Of a DNA stretch of 64,000 nucleotides, positions 9,515-18,987 are shown one piece after another. The notes beneath the pieces were generated by a model. It was given only the letters and a program-made list of their open reading frames with translations, was not told where the DNA came from and made no database searches. Where the stretch lies: contig SZOZ01000008.1 in assembly GCA_030263455.1 (NCBI GenBank), positions 1-64,000 of the forward strand, written 5' to 3'. Position 1 is the stretch's first letter. Each line of letters starts with the position of its first letter. A program made the translations under genes and the position numbers. The stretch comes from Synechococcales cyanobacterium CNB. Its GTDB lineage: Bacteria; Planctomycetota; Phycisphaerae; Phycisphaerales; UBA1924.

Positions 9515-10549
9515 ATGAATCACCCACGGAAGGCATGGCGGGGCCTGTTTCTTCGGACCTTCGCCGCTTGGGCGGGTTGCTTCGTGCTGGCGGCGTGTTC
9601 GAGCCAGAGCGAGACCCGGGAGGGGCCGAGCGCGCGCGACCTGCGCGGGCTTGAGGCTTCGGAGCGGCAGGTGTCGGCGGGACGGCAGCCGACGGCGGTG
9701 GAGCGGCCGCCGGTGATGGTGGAGGGTGAGCCTGTTTCGTGGGATGAGATGCGAGCGATTCTCTCGGAGGCGGCGGGAGCGGCGGCGGTCGAGGAGGTCG
9801 CGCTCACGCGGATCGTGGAAGCGGAGTTCGGGCGGCGCGGGCTTCAGCTGACCGAGGCGGACCTGCGACGTGAGCGGGAGCTGGTGGAGCGTTCGCTGGC
9901 GGCGGAAGGGGCGGGGAGCGAGGCGGCGTCGGAGCTGTTGTCGCGGATTCGGCGATCACGCGGGCTTGGACCGACGAGGTTCGAAGGGCTGCTGCGGCGC
10001 AACGCGATGCTTCGGCAGTTGGTGCAGGGGGAAGTGGAGATCACGGAGGAGCAGGTGCGAACGGCGCACGCGGTCCGGCACGGGCCTCGGTGCCGGGCGC
10101 GGATCATCGTGGTGGCGAGCGAGCGTGAGGCGGCGCAGGCGCGATCGCGGGTGGAGGGCGCGGCGGATCGGCGGGCGGCGTTCATCGAGGAGGCGGTGTC
10201 GCGGTCGAGCGACGCTTCGGGGCCGAGGGGGGGGCTGCTGGAACCGATCAGCCCGGCGGACCCTGCATACCCGGTGTCGGTGCGGCGAGCGCTGGATGCG
10301 CTGCGGCCCGGGGAACTCAGCCCGGTGGTCGCGTTGGAGAGCGGGTACGCGCTGTTGCTGCTCGAGGAGCGGACGGAGGGGGACGGCACGGCGATCGAGG
10401 CGGTGCGGGGGGAACTGGAGCGGCTGCTGCGGCTTCGCCAGGAGCGGGTGCTGATGGACCGAACGGCGTCGCAGATGGTCGAGACGGCGCGGATCACGGT
10501 GTTCGACCCGTCGCTGGAGTGGTCGTGGCGGACGCGGCGGCAGGATTGA
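9515..10549 (+). CDS. PpiC-type peptidyl-prolyl isomerase lipoprotein (SurA/PrsA-like)
   Basis: 344 residues. An N-terminal basic segment, a hydrophobic core and the lipobox LAAC (Cys about 28) predict a lipoprotein. A helical SurA_N-like region follows, then a parvulin-type domain (about residues 185-295), with the LRPGELSPVV and GYALLLLEE strands typical of rotamase domains. Family members fold exported or outer-membrane proteins. The ATG at 9515 is chosen because the signal peptide starts there; longer in-frame forms would bury it. A run of eight G lies in the parvulin region. The gene is monocistronic between a divergent and a convergent neighbour. Confidence 0.82.
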   Translation: MNHPRKAWRGLFLRTFAAWAGCFVLAACSSQSETREGPSARDLRGLEASERQVSAGRQPTAVERPPVMVEGEPVSWDEMRAILSEAAGAAAVEEVALTRIVEAEFGRRGLQLTEADLRRERELVERSLAAEGAGSEAASELLSRIRRSRGLGPTRFEGLLRRNAMLRQLVQGEVEITEEQVRTAHAVRHGPRCRARIIVVASEREAAQARSRVEGAADRRAAFIEEAVSRSSDASGPRGGLLEPISPADPAYPVSVRRALDALRPGELSPVVALESGYALLLLEERTEGDGTAIEAVRGELERLLRLRQERVLMDRTASQMVETARITVFDPSLEWSWRTRRQD

Positions 10550-10575
10550 CGACGCCGGGGCGAAGAGGAAGCGGA

Positions 10576-11436
10576 CTACTCGGGCAACGCTTCGCGGAGA
10601 AAAACGGCGACGGCGCGCTGGGCCGGGCGGGTCAGCATGAGGTCGTTGTGCGTGACGCCTTCGAGGAGGAAAACGGTCACTGGCACGCGGGCGGCGCGGG
10701 CGGAATCGGCGATGCGTTCGGCGTGGTAGGCTGGGACGATCTCGTCGGCGGTGCCGTGGATGACGAGGAGCGGGCGATTGCCGAGCGTGGCGGCGGAGAC
10801 TTCGGCGTCGAGGCCGTGGCGGATGAGGGCGCGGCCGAGCAGGCCCGTGTGGTCGGCGGCGATGCGCTGCCAGCGCGAGAAGGCGGCGGCGGAGACAACG
10901 GCACGGACCTCCGGTCGTTCGGCGGCGAGGGCGAGACCGACGACCGCGCCGAGGCTGTTGCCGTAGACGGTGATGCGGGTCGGATCGATGCCGGGTCGGG
11001 CGAGGAGCGCGTCGAGAGCGGCGTGCGCGTCGGAGACGAGCCGGCGGCGTCGCAGCGGGCCCGGGTCGGATCGGCCGTAGGAACGGTAGTCGAAGAGGAG
11101 GACGGCGAAGCCTTCGTCGGCGAGGAAGCGGCAGAAGTCGAGGTGTTGGGAGACATTGCCGGCGTTGCCGTGGACGTGGAGGACCGCGGGCGCGGGGGGA
11201 GCGTCGTCGGTGCGGCCGTTGGGCGGGATGAACCAGCCGTGGAGGGTGAGGCCGTCGGGCGTGGAGAAGGAGACGTCTTCGACGCCCGGTGGCGTGGTGA
11301 ATGGAGAGCGGTCGGGGTAGAAGAAGAGTCGCTCCATGCAGCCGGAGACTCCGACGGCGAAGGCGCTGGCAGCGAGTGCGAGGAGGAAGATGGCGTAACG
11401 GAGGGGTGCGCGGCGGCGGCCGTGCGGGGGCTTCAT
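10576..11436 (-). CDS. Alpha/beta hydrolase, putative lipoprotein (BEM46/ABHD13-like)
   Basis: 286 residues. The fold motifs are complete: oxyanion segment HVHGNAGN (about 87-94), nucleophile elbow GNSLG (Ser161), acid in HGTADEIVP (Asp231) and catalytic His in GVTHND (His263). An N-terminal hydrophobic helix ends in VGVSGC (Cys33), a plausible lipobox, so the enzyme probably faces the periplasm as a lipoprotein. The substrate cannot be predicted. The start codon overlaps the stop of rny by four bases (ATGA), so it should be translated with RNase Y. The function is likely an esterase or peptidase on envelope material. Confidence 0.85.
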   Translation of the reverse strand: MKPPHGRRRAPLRYAIFLLALAASAFAVGVSGCMERLFFYPDRSPFTTPPGVEDVSFSTPDGLTLHGWFIPPNGRTDDAPPAPAVLHVHGNAGNVSQHLDFCRFLADEGFAVLLFDYRSYGRSDPGPLRRRRLVSDAHAALDALLARPGIDPTRITVYGNSLGAVVGLALAAERPEVRAVVSAAAFSRWQRIAADHTGLLGRALIRHGLDAEVSAATLGNRPLLVIHGTADEIVPAYHAERIADSARAARVPVTVFLLEGVTHNDLMLTRPAQRAVAVFLREALPE

Positions 11437-13028
11437 CTGGCGTACTCGACGGCCCGGGTCTCTCGGAGGACGGTGACCTTGATCTCGCCGGGGAAGGTCA
11501 TCTCCTCGCTGACGCGCTTGGCGATTTCGTGGGCGATGAGGTAGGCCTCATCGTCGCTGATGCGTGCGGCGTCGATCATGACGCGGACTTCGCGGCCGGC
11601 CTGGATGGCGTAGGCCTCGGTGACGCCCTTGTAGGAGAGAGCGATGTCCTGAAGTTCGTTGAGGCGCTGGACATAGCGTTCGAGGCTTTCGCGGCGTGCG
11701 CCCGGCCTGGCGCTGGAGACGGCGTCGGCGGCCATGACGATGGGTGTGTAGAAGGTGGTGGCGGGGATGTCGGCGTGGTGTCCGCCGATGGCGTTGAGGA
11801 CGGCCTCGTCCTTCTCGCCGTGCTGCCTGGCGAAGTCCATGCCGATCTTGGGGTGACCGCCCTCCATTTCGTGGTCCATGGCCTTGCCGATGTCGTGGAG
11901 GAAGCCGCAGCGTCGGGCGAGTCGGCCGTCGAGTCCGAGTTGCTCGGCGATGATCTGGCAGAGGAAGGCGACCTCGACGGAGTGTCGGAGGACGTTCTGG
12001 CCGTAGCTGGTGCGGTAATGGAGTCGGCCCATGGCTTCGATGATCTTGGGGTGGAGGCCGCGGAGGTTGACTTCGAGGGCGGTTTCGCGACCGATCCTGA
12101 CGATGCGCTCCTCGACCTCTGACTTGACCTTCTCGACGACCTCCTCGATGCGAGTAGGGTGCATCCGGCCGTCGGCGATGAGGCGTTCGAGGGCTTCGAC
12201 GGCGACGGCCTGGCGGACCTTGTCGAAGCAGGAGACGACGATGACGCCGGGGGTGTCGTCCACGATGATGTCGACGCCGGTGGCGCGTTCGATGGCGCGG
12301 ATGTTGCGTCCTTCGCGGCCGATGATGCGGCCCTTCATGTCGTCGGAAGGGATGGCGACGGTGCGAACGGTAGAGTCGGAGGTGACCTCGTTGGCGTAGC
12401 GCTGGATGGCGTTCAGGAGGATCTGTGTGCTCCTGTTGCGTGCGTCCTCCTCTGCCTGCTCGACGACCTTGCGGACGACCTTGGCGACCTCGTGGCGTGA
12501 ATCCTGCTCGACGCGCTCGAGCACCTGGCGCCTGGCATCCTCGCGGCTGAGTCCGGAGACCTCGTGGAGGCGTTCGCGCTGCTCGTCGATGAGCCGCTCG
12601 ACTTCTTCCTCGCGTTCTTCGGCCTTTCGCTCGCGTTCGCGGGCGGCCTCGATCTGCCGGCTGAGTTGCTGCTCCTTGAGGGTGAGGGTTTCCTCCTTGC
12701 GGTCGAGGAGATCCTCTCGCTTGGCGAGTCGGCGTTCGGCCTCGCGGGTTTCCGCGCGAGCGGCCTCGGTCTCCGCGTCCAGTTTTTCCTTGCGTGCGAG
12801 GGCGTCACGCTCGGCTTCGAGGCGGATCTTCTCTGCGGCGGTTTTCGCTTCCAGTTCGGCCCGCTCGCGGAGCGCGGCGGCCTCCTGCCTGGCGCGTGCC
12901 AATGCCCCCGTGGCGAGAGCACGGCAGAGGAGGAACCCCCCGGCAGCACCGGCGACGAAGGCGACGATCGCCCAGAGCAGGACCCCGGGTGTAGAACTCT
13001 GCGCAATCGTCGTCGTGACGTCGTGCAT
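11433..13028 (-). CDS. rny: Ribonuclease Y
   Basis: 531 residues, the usual length. Order of domains: an N-terminal transmembrane helix (about 12-35), a long charged coiled coil (about 40-190), a KH RNA-binding domain with GRIIGREGRNIRAIE (about 230), and an HD phosphodiesterase domain with HDIGKAMDHE (about 350). RNase Y is a membrane-anchored endoribonuclease that starts mRNA decay, with metal bound by the HD residues. It is followed by the hydrolase gene through an ATGA overlap and preceded by an unusually long gene-free region. Start ATG at 13028. Confidence 0.96.
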   Translation of the reverse strand: MHDVTTTIAQSSTPGVLLWAIVAFVAGAAGGFLLCRALATGALARARQEAAALRERAELEAKTAAEKIRLEAERDALARKEKLDAETEAARAETREAERRLAKREDLLDRKEETLTLKEQQLSRQIEAARERERKAEEREEEVERLIDEQRERLHEVSGLSREDARRQVLERVEQDSRHEVAKVVRKVVEQAEEDARNRSTQILLNAIQRYANEVTSDSTVRTVAIPSDDMKGRIIGREGRNIRAIERATGVDIIVDDTPGVIVVSCFDKVRQAVAVEALERLIADGRMHPTRIEEVVEKVKSEVEERIVRIGRETALEVNLRGLHPKIIEAMGRLHYRTSYGQNVLRHSVEVAFLCQIIAEQLGLDGRLARRCGFLHDIGKAMDHEMEGGHPKIGMDFARQHGEKDEAVLNAIGGHHADIPATTFYTPIVMAADAVSSARPGARRESLERYVQRLNELQDIALSYKGVTEAYAIQAGREVRVMIDAARISDDEAYLIAHEIAKRVSEEMTFPGEIKVTVLRETRAVEYAR

Positions 13029-13570
13029 GGACCACCTTCCTGACGACCCTGCTCGGTCGCGGTTCCCCGACGGGTGCTGAGCGCACCGCGTGCGTGGATG
13101 CCGCCGGAACCCCGGCCGGGTTTCCCGGTGCGAACGGGATCGTCAAGAGGTATGGAACGCCCCCACTGCCTTCAGTCCGCGGCCTCCGCCACGAGCGTGG
13201 TACAACGCGTGCCGCACTCACACACACTGCCGTTCGCGTTGCACGTTCTGAGCAGCATTCCCCGGCGTCCTTCCGGCCCGGGCGACGGAGGACCGTCGCG
13301 CCAGAGCCGTTCTTGTCGATCGTCGCACCGCCCACCCCGTCGGTTGCGGGTCGGTCGGTTCTTTCATCCTCTCGGCGGCCGGCATCATCCCGGCCTCAAC
13401 CCGATCTTAGCAGGGAGATGGGGTTCTGGTTTCGGGTCGGCCGGTGAATCCGCCGGATTCGTTCGTGAACGACCCGTGGACCGCGGCGGCCGGTCGGCCG
13501 ATAGACTCGGTACCCGCGGGCGGCGTGGTAGCCCGTGGTACACGACCAGACCGCGAACGAGAGAACCCCC
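13029..13570. other. 542-base gene-free divergent interval (rny / lipoprotein)
   Basis: No reading frame here has plausible codon structure or a domain. The interval must hold the promoters of rny (minus) and of the lipoprotein gene at 13571 (plus). A TAGACT hexamer at 13502-13507 could be a -10 box for the latter but lacks a good -35. Two adjacent palindromes lie at 13446-13470. It may contain a long rny leader or an unrecognised small RNA; I could not match tmRNA, RNase P RNA, SRP RNA or a tRNA by eye. Confidence 0.5.
13446..13470. repeat. Two adjacent palindromes, possible operator
   Basis: GAATCCG-C-CGGATTC (13446-13460) is a perfect palindrome with seven-base arms. It is directly followed by GTTC-GT-GAAC (13461-13470). 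They sit 100 bases before the lipoprotein start in a divergent intergenic region, where a dimeric regulator could bind. Neither has a T-tract, so terminator function is unlikely. Confidence 0.4.
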
Positions 13571-14368
13571 ATGAGCCGATCCCCCCGTTTTGTCGCCCGC
13601 ACGCTGCTGCTCGGTGTTGCGGCCGTTGTCGCCGTTGCCTCGCTGGGCGGTTGCAAGGCCCCGAAGTCCAAGCGGATCGCGATTGCCGGACCGGCCGTTG
13701 TCGCCGGTGGGGCGGTCGGGTTGGACGTGCAGAACCAGAACGGGGGGGTGAAGGTGGTGGTAGACGGTTCGCGATCGGAGGCCGTGGTAGTCGCCCGGAC
13801 CCGGAGTGGCGGTCGAGTGGTGACCGAGGGCGAGAACGCGCGGGCATGGATCGCTGCGGAGTCGGTGGACCAGGAGGGCCGGAGCATCCTCCGCGTGCTC
13901 GCGACGCCGGCCGAGGGGATCGCGGAGGAGCCGGTGGACCTGGTGATCTTCGTGCCGCGGTGCGACGGGCTGACGGTGCGTAACGCGGGCGGTCCTGTGG
14001 AACTGGTCGGTGTGGCCGGGGCGGTGGACGTGGAGAGCGGCGGCGCGGGCAGGAGCGGGGGTTGGATCCGGCTGCGGTCTGATCACGCGATCTCCTCGCC
14101 GGTGCGGCTCATCACGGACGAGGGCACGATCGTCTGCGTGGTGACGCCGGACTCTGCTGGGCGGGTGAGCATGAACGCGCCGCACGGGTCGGCGAAGATT
14201 TTCGCGCCGCAGACGGTGCTGCTGGGGGCGCAGGTCTCGCAGACGGCGATCTCGGCGACGCTCAACGGCGGATCGAACGACATCGTGATGCACACCGCGA
14301 ACGGCGACGCGCAGCTGATCGTGCGCGAGAAGCCGGAGAGTTACCTGACGGCGCGCATGAAGCCGTAG
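13571..14368 (+). CDS. Putative lipoprotein of unknown function (DUF4097-like beta-rich)
   Basis: 265 residues from the ATG at 13571. The signal peptide ends in SLGGC (Cys about 28), a lipobox, so the mature protein should be lipid-anchored. The remainder is almost all short beta strands with repeated Gly turns and no charged clusters, as in the beta-helical DUF4097/adhesin-like proteins; this is a resemblance only. A weak GAGAG sequence precedes the start. It is transcribed alone, convergent with the YcgR-like gene 199 bases away, a gap in which I see no gene. Confidence 0.7.
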   Translation: MSRSPRFVARTLLLGVAAVVAVASLGGCKAPKSKRIAIAGPAVVAGGAVGLDVQNQNGGVKVVVDGSRSEAVVVARTRSGGRVVTEGENARAWIAAESVDQEGRSILRVLATPAEGIAEEPVDLVIFVPRCDGLTVRNAGGPVELVGVAGAVDVESGGAGRSGGWIRLRSDHAISSPVRLITDEGTIVCVVTPDSAGRVSMNAPHGSAKIFAPQTVLLGAQVSQTAISATLNGGSNDIVMHTANGDAQLIVREKPESYLTARMKP

Positions 14369-14553
14369 CCGTGGTTGTGTGCAGCTCCCTCTCCGGTTTC
14401 GTAGCCCTCGGCGTCGGCTGTCGCACGCCTTCGGCGTTCGTCGCGTCGTGCGGGTTCGGTGGACTCTACGAGTTGCGTGAGGTTCTCTCGGGTAGGGAGC
14501 AGGGGCAGGAGAGAAGTCGCCACGGAGCGGCGGGGTTCTCGATCGCGAGGGCC

Positions 14554-14570
14554 TGACACAAACCGTGTCA
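14554..14570. repeat. Palindrome over the stop codon of the YcgR-like gene
   Basis: TGACAC-AAACC-GTGTCA, a perfect six-base inverted repeat with a five-base spacer. The right arm contains the stop codon (14568-14570) of the minus-strand gene. No T-run follows on either strand, so a strong terminator is unlikely; it could be a protein-binding site or a weak transcript-end hairpin. Confidence 0.3.
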
Positions 14571-15545
14571 CGCGGCCGCTCTGCGTGCGCCCGGGAGGAG
14601 TGCGGCGACGCATCGGCCGACCTGATCGATGACGAAGTCGCGGTGCCCTGCGTTGAAGCCGAACTCGAAGGCGACTCCGGCGTGGACGCGTGCGGTGCTG
14701 TCGGTGTGGCAGTGTGCGATGCGTCCGGTCATGGCGATGGGGGCTGGGACGTGGGGGCGCAGATCGACCCGCATCCAGAGGTAGTGTGAGCGGTCGAGCG
14801 CCTGGGCGTCGTCTGGTTCGACGAGGAGTCCGAGGCCGCCGCCGGAGACGTTGAGGAGGCTGGCGGAGAACCCCGGTCCGACTTCGGGCAGGAGCGTGTC
14901 CTCGATCGTCATCCGGGCGTCTGATTGGTCGCCGGTGGAAGCGAGGCGGAGGACGTGGTCGCGGTTGGCGACCTCGGCTGGTGCGACGGTCATGGGGTCG
15001 AGGAGGGGCCAGCACTCGACACGGGGGAGTGAGAGTTCGGCGGTCGAGATTCGGAAGAAGGAGCGTCGTTGACAGCGTTCGACGCGGGTTGGGAGGGCGA
15101 GGCGGAGTCCTCCGCGCGGCTCGTCGCCGAGGGTTCGGGAGTGGAACATCCAGCGGTTCTGGCCGATGGAGAAAGCGCCGATGAGGGCAAGCCCGGCGTC
15201 GAGTCGGATGATTCTTCCCGCAGCGGCGGGGTGCTCGACGAGCAGGTGATCGTCGCGGATGTCGAGGAGCCGGACGCGCCAGACGAGGTCCGCGCCGCTT
15301 GCGCCGTTGAGGGGCGAGTTGTCGGTAGCGCGGGCGAGGGTGATTTCGAGTGCGCCACCGCGCTGGCGCACCTGCTCGATGCTGTCGCGCCAGCGTTCGG
15401 TACGAGACCTGTTGGGGGGCACGGGTGACCTCGCTGAAGCCCGAGAGCCGAAGAGGGCATCGACCTGCGCGGGGGTCTGCTTGAGCCTGATTCGAGAGAG
15501 GGGCGTTGCCGAGTCATCGGACGGGGGAGGCGGCGGGCGGGCCAT
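14568..15545 (-). CDS. YcgR-like PilZ-domain protein (putative flagellar brake)
   Basis: 325 residues. The layout fits YcgR: an N-terminal beta-barrel-like region (about 90-150), then a PilZ domain whose cyclic-di-GMP signature is visible as CQRRSFFR (RxxxR) and, about 75 residues later, NVSGGGLG (D/NxSxxG). YcgR proteins bind cyclic-di-GMP and slow the flagellar motor or alter surface behaviour. The conserved Asp of the second motif is Asn here, which still occurs in binding members. The ATG at 15545 lies inside the end of the transglutaminase gene (32-base overlap). It is the last gene of the scpB-DUF58-transglutaminase unit. A flagellar role is inferred from the large flagellar locus nearby. 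Confidence 0.75.
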   Translation of the reverse strand: MARPPPPPSDDSATPLSRIRLKQTPAQVDALFGSRASARSPVPPNRSRTERWRDSIEQVRQRGGALEITLARATDNSPLNGASGADLVWRVRLLDIRDDHLLVEHPAAAGRIIRLDAGLALIGAFSIGQNRWMFHSRTLGDEPRGGLRLALPTRVERCQRRSFFRISTAELSLPRVECWPLLDPMTVAPAEVANRDHVLRLASTGDQSDARMTIEDTLLPEVGPGFSASLLNVSGGGLGLLVEPDDAQALDRSHYLWMRVDLRPHVPAPIAMTGRIAHCHTDSTARVHAGVAFEFGFNAGHRDFVIDQVGRCVAALLPGARRAAA

Positions 15546-17781
15546 GATAACCACGCAAGGACGCTGCGCCGGCGGAGAGCCGATCCCGGAGGCGTGCGAG
15601 GGAGGCGTGTGCCTGCTCGAGTTCGCGTGGAGTCAGACTCCGCCCGCCGAACCGGGCGACATAGAAGGCGTTCGCGATGGCGTGAAGCCCCTCGGCAAGC
15701 GCGGGGTCCACACGGTCGAGTTCGCGGGCATGGAGTTCGGGGGGGCGGTGATCGGGCTTGGCCAGCCCGGCGGCGCGGAGGAGCGAGAGGGCCTCGGCAT
15801 AGAAGGCGGCCTGTTGGACCCGAGCGCGGACTTCGGGATCGGCGATGTGGGCGCGGCGTCGAGCGCGGTCTGCGCGGGCGGCGCGGAGGCGTCGGACGAG
15901 CGCGATGACGCCCAGCCCCGCGGCGAGGACGATCGAGGAGGCGACGAGCGCGTTCACGAGCACGCGCCCCCACCACTTCCAGTCGGGGGTCTCGAACTCA
16001 CCTGCGACGCCGTCGTAGAGCCGGATCGAGCCGTCCTCTTTCGATCGCACCCAGGAGAAGAGCGAAGAGCGGGAGGAACTGTCGAATCCGACGACGGAGG
16101 TGATCCAGGCGTATTCGAGGGCGTCGAGGGCGCGCGAGATCCGGGCGAGCAGGCCGGGTCTCGGGGCGTGAAAGCGTCGGAGATCGGCGGGAGCGGTGGG
16201 GTCGTGGACTCGCCAGAATCCCGGCCCCTCTTCGACTTCGACCCATGCATGTGCGTTGCTCTCTCGGACGACGTAGTGGCCGGTCGCGGGGCTGTATTCG
16301 ACGGCGACATAGCCGGTGATGACGCGGGCGTCGATGCCGACGCTCCTGCACATGGCGGCCATGGCGGAAGCGAAGTGCTCGCAGTGGCCGGCGCGTGAGA
16401 CAGTGAGGAAGTGCTCGATGGGGTCGATGCGGGGCGGTGAAGGGGGGGAGTCGAGGGTGTAGGTGTAGTTGTTCCGAAGGTCGTTGCGAATGGCGATTGC
16501 GGCCTCGCGCATGCGGTCGAGCGGGCAGTTGCCGTGTTCGTCGAGTTCGAGTCCGGCGTCGGCGAGGACTTCGACGGCGCGTTGCCTGATGCCCGGGATG
16601 GGGAAGGAGGGGCGTTCGAGTCGTCGCCAGAAGGATCCTCTCGGGGGGCGTGGCTGGCCGCACTCGACCTCGTAGCGGAACTTCCCGCCTTGGCCGTCGC
16701 GCATGACGACGCCTGTGACGGGGTTGTGTGATTCGCGGCCGCCGTCGAGGAAGGTGACGGTGAGAGGCCTCCAGACGGTGAAGAGGTGGCTTGGCCCCGG
16801 GGGTGTGTTGCGGAGGGTGATTGCGAGACGGATTTCGCGTTCCGCGCCGCCCGCGCCGAGTTCCTTGCGTGATCCCGCCGGGAGGACCCCGACCTGTTCG
16901 TCCCAGTGGACGGCTTGAGCGTTTGCGATCCACGCGCGTCCTGTGTAGGTGTCGAGGGCCGCGCCGCGGAGGTAGTAGATTTCGCCGTCGCCTCCGAGTC
17001 TGACGCCGCGTTGCCAGTCGTAGACGGTGAGGTCGAGGACGGGTGTCTGTGATTCGGAGATGAGTCCGCCGAGGCCGACGTCGACCTTGGTGGAGAATCC
17101 GGTGACGCGACCGACGCCAGCGTTTCCCCATCGGCCGAAACGGTCCATGCCGAGGCCGCGGGGCATGAGGACGAAGACGCCCGCGCTGAGGAGGAGTGCG
17201 CCCGCGACGACGAGCGCGTTGAGGCGTCGGAGGTCTCGCTGGACGCAGCGTCCGGAGGGTGCGCCGAACTCTGGAACGGGAGCGCCCGGTGGCGCGGCGC
17301 GTGATCGGGCGGTGCGTGCGTGTTCGAGTCCGGAGGCGATCTGATGTCGCATGACGGCGGCGCAGAGCGTCGGTAGCATCGCGACGAGGAGGAGGCCGGT
17401 GGCGAGGCTGTTGCTGGTGAGGGCGGCGGCAAAGGCGAGAAAGACGCTGAGGGAGAGGAGTTGTGCCTCGTCGCGCGGGCGGCGGCGGTCGAGCATCTTG
17501 ATGATGAGAACCCACATCAGGAAGCGTGCGAACTCGTCGACGCCGAGGGAGCGATCGAAGGCGACGCGGACGGCGTCGAGCATGGCGAGAAGGACGAGAG
17601 AGTTCACGACCCAGCGCGGGGGCATGCGTCCGCCGGAGCCGCCGGTGGCGAACGAGAGCACGATGACGGAGGCAGCAACGAGCGCGGCGCGTGCGGCGTC
17701 GCCCGAGGCGGCGCCCCAAGCGGCGACTCCGAGGAGAACGGTTGAGAGCACGAGCGATGGCCTTGGCAGGGCGCGCATCAT
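15514..17781 (-). CDS. Transglutaminase-like membrane protein (DUF3488-TGc)
   Basis: 755 residues. The N-terminal region (about 1-210) has five to six hydrophobic helices of the DUF3488 type. It is followed by an extracytoplasmic domain with the transglutaminase triad: Cys in AGHCEHFASAM, His in NAHAWVEV and Asp in VHDPTAP (about residues 480-560). A further transmembrane helix lies at about 640, and a C-terminal cytoplasmic DUF4129-like tail follows. The family commonly pairs with DUF58 and MoxR genes and is proposed to act on envelope proteins. The start at 17781 gives ATGATGA, overlapping the DUF58 stop by four bases. Confidence 0.88.
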   Translation of the reverse strand: MMRALPRPSLVLSTVLLGVAAWGAASGDAARAALVAASVIVLSFATGGSGGRMPPRWVVNSLVLLAMLDAVRVAFDRSLGVDEFARFLMWVLIIKMLDRRRPRDEAQLLSLSVFLAFAAALTSNSLATGLLLVAMLPTLCAAVMRHQIASGLEHARTARSRAAPPGAPVPEFGAPSGRCVQRDLRRLNALVVAGALLLSAGVFVLMPRGLGMDRFGRWGNAGVGRVTGFSTKVDVGLGGLISESQTPVLDLTVYDWQRGVRLGGDGEIYYLRGAALDTYTGRAWIANAQAVHWDEQVGVLPAGSRKELGAGGAEREIRLAITLRNTPPGPSHLFTVWRPLTVTFLDGGRESHNPVTGVVMRDGQGGKFRYEVECGQPRPPRGSFWRRLERPSFPIPGIRQRAVEVLADAGLELDEHGNCPLDRMREAAIAIRNDLRNNYTYTLDSPPSPPRIDPIEHFLTVSRAGHCEHFASAMAAMCRSVGIDARVITGYVAVEYSPATGHYVVRESNAHAWVEVEEGPGFWRVHDPTAPADLRRFHAPRPGLLARISRALDALEYAWITSVVGFDSSSRSSLFSWVRSKEDGSIRLYDGVAGEFETPDWKWWGRVLVNALVASSIVLAAGLGVIALVRRLRAARADRARRRAHIADPEVRARVQQAAFYAEALSLLRAAGLAKPDHRPPELHARELDRVDPALAEGLHAIANAFYVARFGGRSLTPRELEQAHASLARLRDRLSAGAASLRGYHGPPAASPVR

Positions 17782-18977
17782 TTCGGCGCTCCGGCCGCGA
17801 CGGGGGCAAGGTTTGTGGGCGCGCCCGGCGCGAGCCATGCGTCCGGGGCGTCGGCGGCAAGGCGGAGGGCGCGGCCGGGCGTTGGCCATCCTCGGTCGCC
17901 GTATTCGCTGACGACGACAAAGGCATCGAACCGGCCGGGTGGCGGGACGTTGGCGTGTTCGCCCGAGAGCGTGGGTGTGGGAGCGTCGAAGAGGGCGAGT
18001 TCGTTGAGGAGAGCGCGGAGCGCGGGCCTGCCCGAGCGAGGGGCGAGTCTGGCGCCGTCGGGGATGGTGAGACCGACGGCGTAGCCGTCTTCGAATGCGG
18101 CGGTGGCGACGGCGGCGGCGAGGCTGATCGCGTCCTCGCGGGTAGCTTCTGGTATATCGCCGGTCGAGGGCGTGGGTGGTACGTCGAGGACGATCCAGAG
18201 CCTTCGTGGGGCGGGCCGCGAGGTCTGGCGGACGACGAGTTGGCCTGTGCGCGCCGAGGCGCGCCAGGCGATGAGTCTGTGGCTGTCGCCGGTGGAGTAT
18301 TCGCGCAGGCCGTAGAACTCGCCTCCCGACCCTGCGGAGCGCAGTGCGGCCGCGCTGCCGTCGCCCTGCGGGCCGAGGGTTTGCAGGAGTCGTGCGCGAA
18401 GGGGAAGCGGTCTTGGATGGACGATCGCGGCCTGGCGCTGCTGGAAGGTAACGCTTTTTCGCGTGAGTCCGAAGGGGAACGTGCTTGAGACGGTGATGCG
18501 TGAGAAGGTGGCTTCACCGCGTCGCGTGGGCCAGACGACGGCCTCGGCGTGAACGGTCTGCCTTGGTCCGACGTGTGCGACGAAGGCGACGGGTTGTGGC
18601 GTGTGTTTCGGCCAGGAGGGCGCCTCACGGCCGCGTCGCGAGGCGGGCGACTCGGTGATGGTGAGCGCGCAGGCGGGGATGAATCGGTTTCGGTTGCGGA
18701 CGCGGTAGCGCACGACCATGCGGCCGCCGACCGCGCACTCGGGGATGGGTTCGCGTTCGACGTGGACGCCCATGAGCGCGGAGCCGGAGACGAAGCCGGA
18801 GAGGATGAGGCCTGCGACGGCGACGCCGAAGAGCCAGAAGAGGAGGTTGTTCTGGCTGTTGAGCGCGCCGACGGCGGTGAAGACGGCGACGGCGGCGTAG
18901 ACCAAGCCGGGAAGGTGAAGGTGGTATCGGCGGCGCACGGCCGGTGGTCGAGGGGCTTGAATGGGAGGCGCGCTCAC
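17778..18977 (-). CDS. DUF58 domain protein
   Basis: 399 residues from the GTG at 18977, which follows CTGAGGC and begins just after the scpB stop. Two transmembrane helices lie at about residues 20-70. The DUF58 core carries the family signature REYSTGDSHRLIAWRASAR (about 250), and the C-terminal part resembles a von Willebrand A fold (about 285-385, IVLDVPPT start). DUF58 proteins usually work with a MoxR AAA ATPase and a transglutaminase in metal-dependent chaperone or envelope systems. The transglutaminase follows with an ATGA overlap, but no MoxR gene is present; scpB occupies that place. Confidence 0.87.
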   Translation of the reverse strand: MSAPPIQAPRPPAVRRRYHLHLPGLVYAAVAVFTAVGALNSQNNLLFWLFGVAVAGLILSGFVSGSALMGVHVEREPIPECAVGGRMVVRYRVRNRNRFIPACALTITESPASRRGREAPSWPKHTPQPVAFVAHVGPRQTVHAEAVVWPTRRGEATFSRITVSSTFPFGLTRKSVTFQQRQAAIVHPRPLPLRARLLQTLGPQGDGSAAALRSAGSGGEFYGLREYSTGDSHRLIAWRASARTGQLVVRQTSRPAPRRLWIVLDVPPTPSTGDIPEATREDAISLAAAVATAAFEDGYAVGLTIPDGARLAPRSGRPALRALLNELALFDAPTPTLSGEHANVPPPGRFDAFVVVSEYGDRGWPTPGRALRLAADAPDAWLAPGAPTNLAPVAAGAPK

Positions 18978-18987
18978 GGCGGTTGCC

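Noticed and set aside
13200-13420. Possible tRNA or 6S/RNase P RNA in the rny upstream gap
   Set aside because: No T-loop GTTCRA, CCA end or known RNA signature could be recognised by eye.
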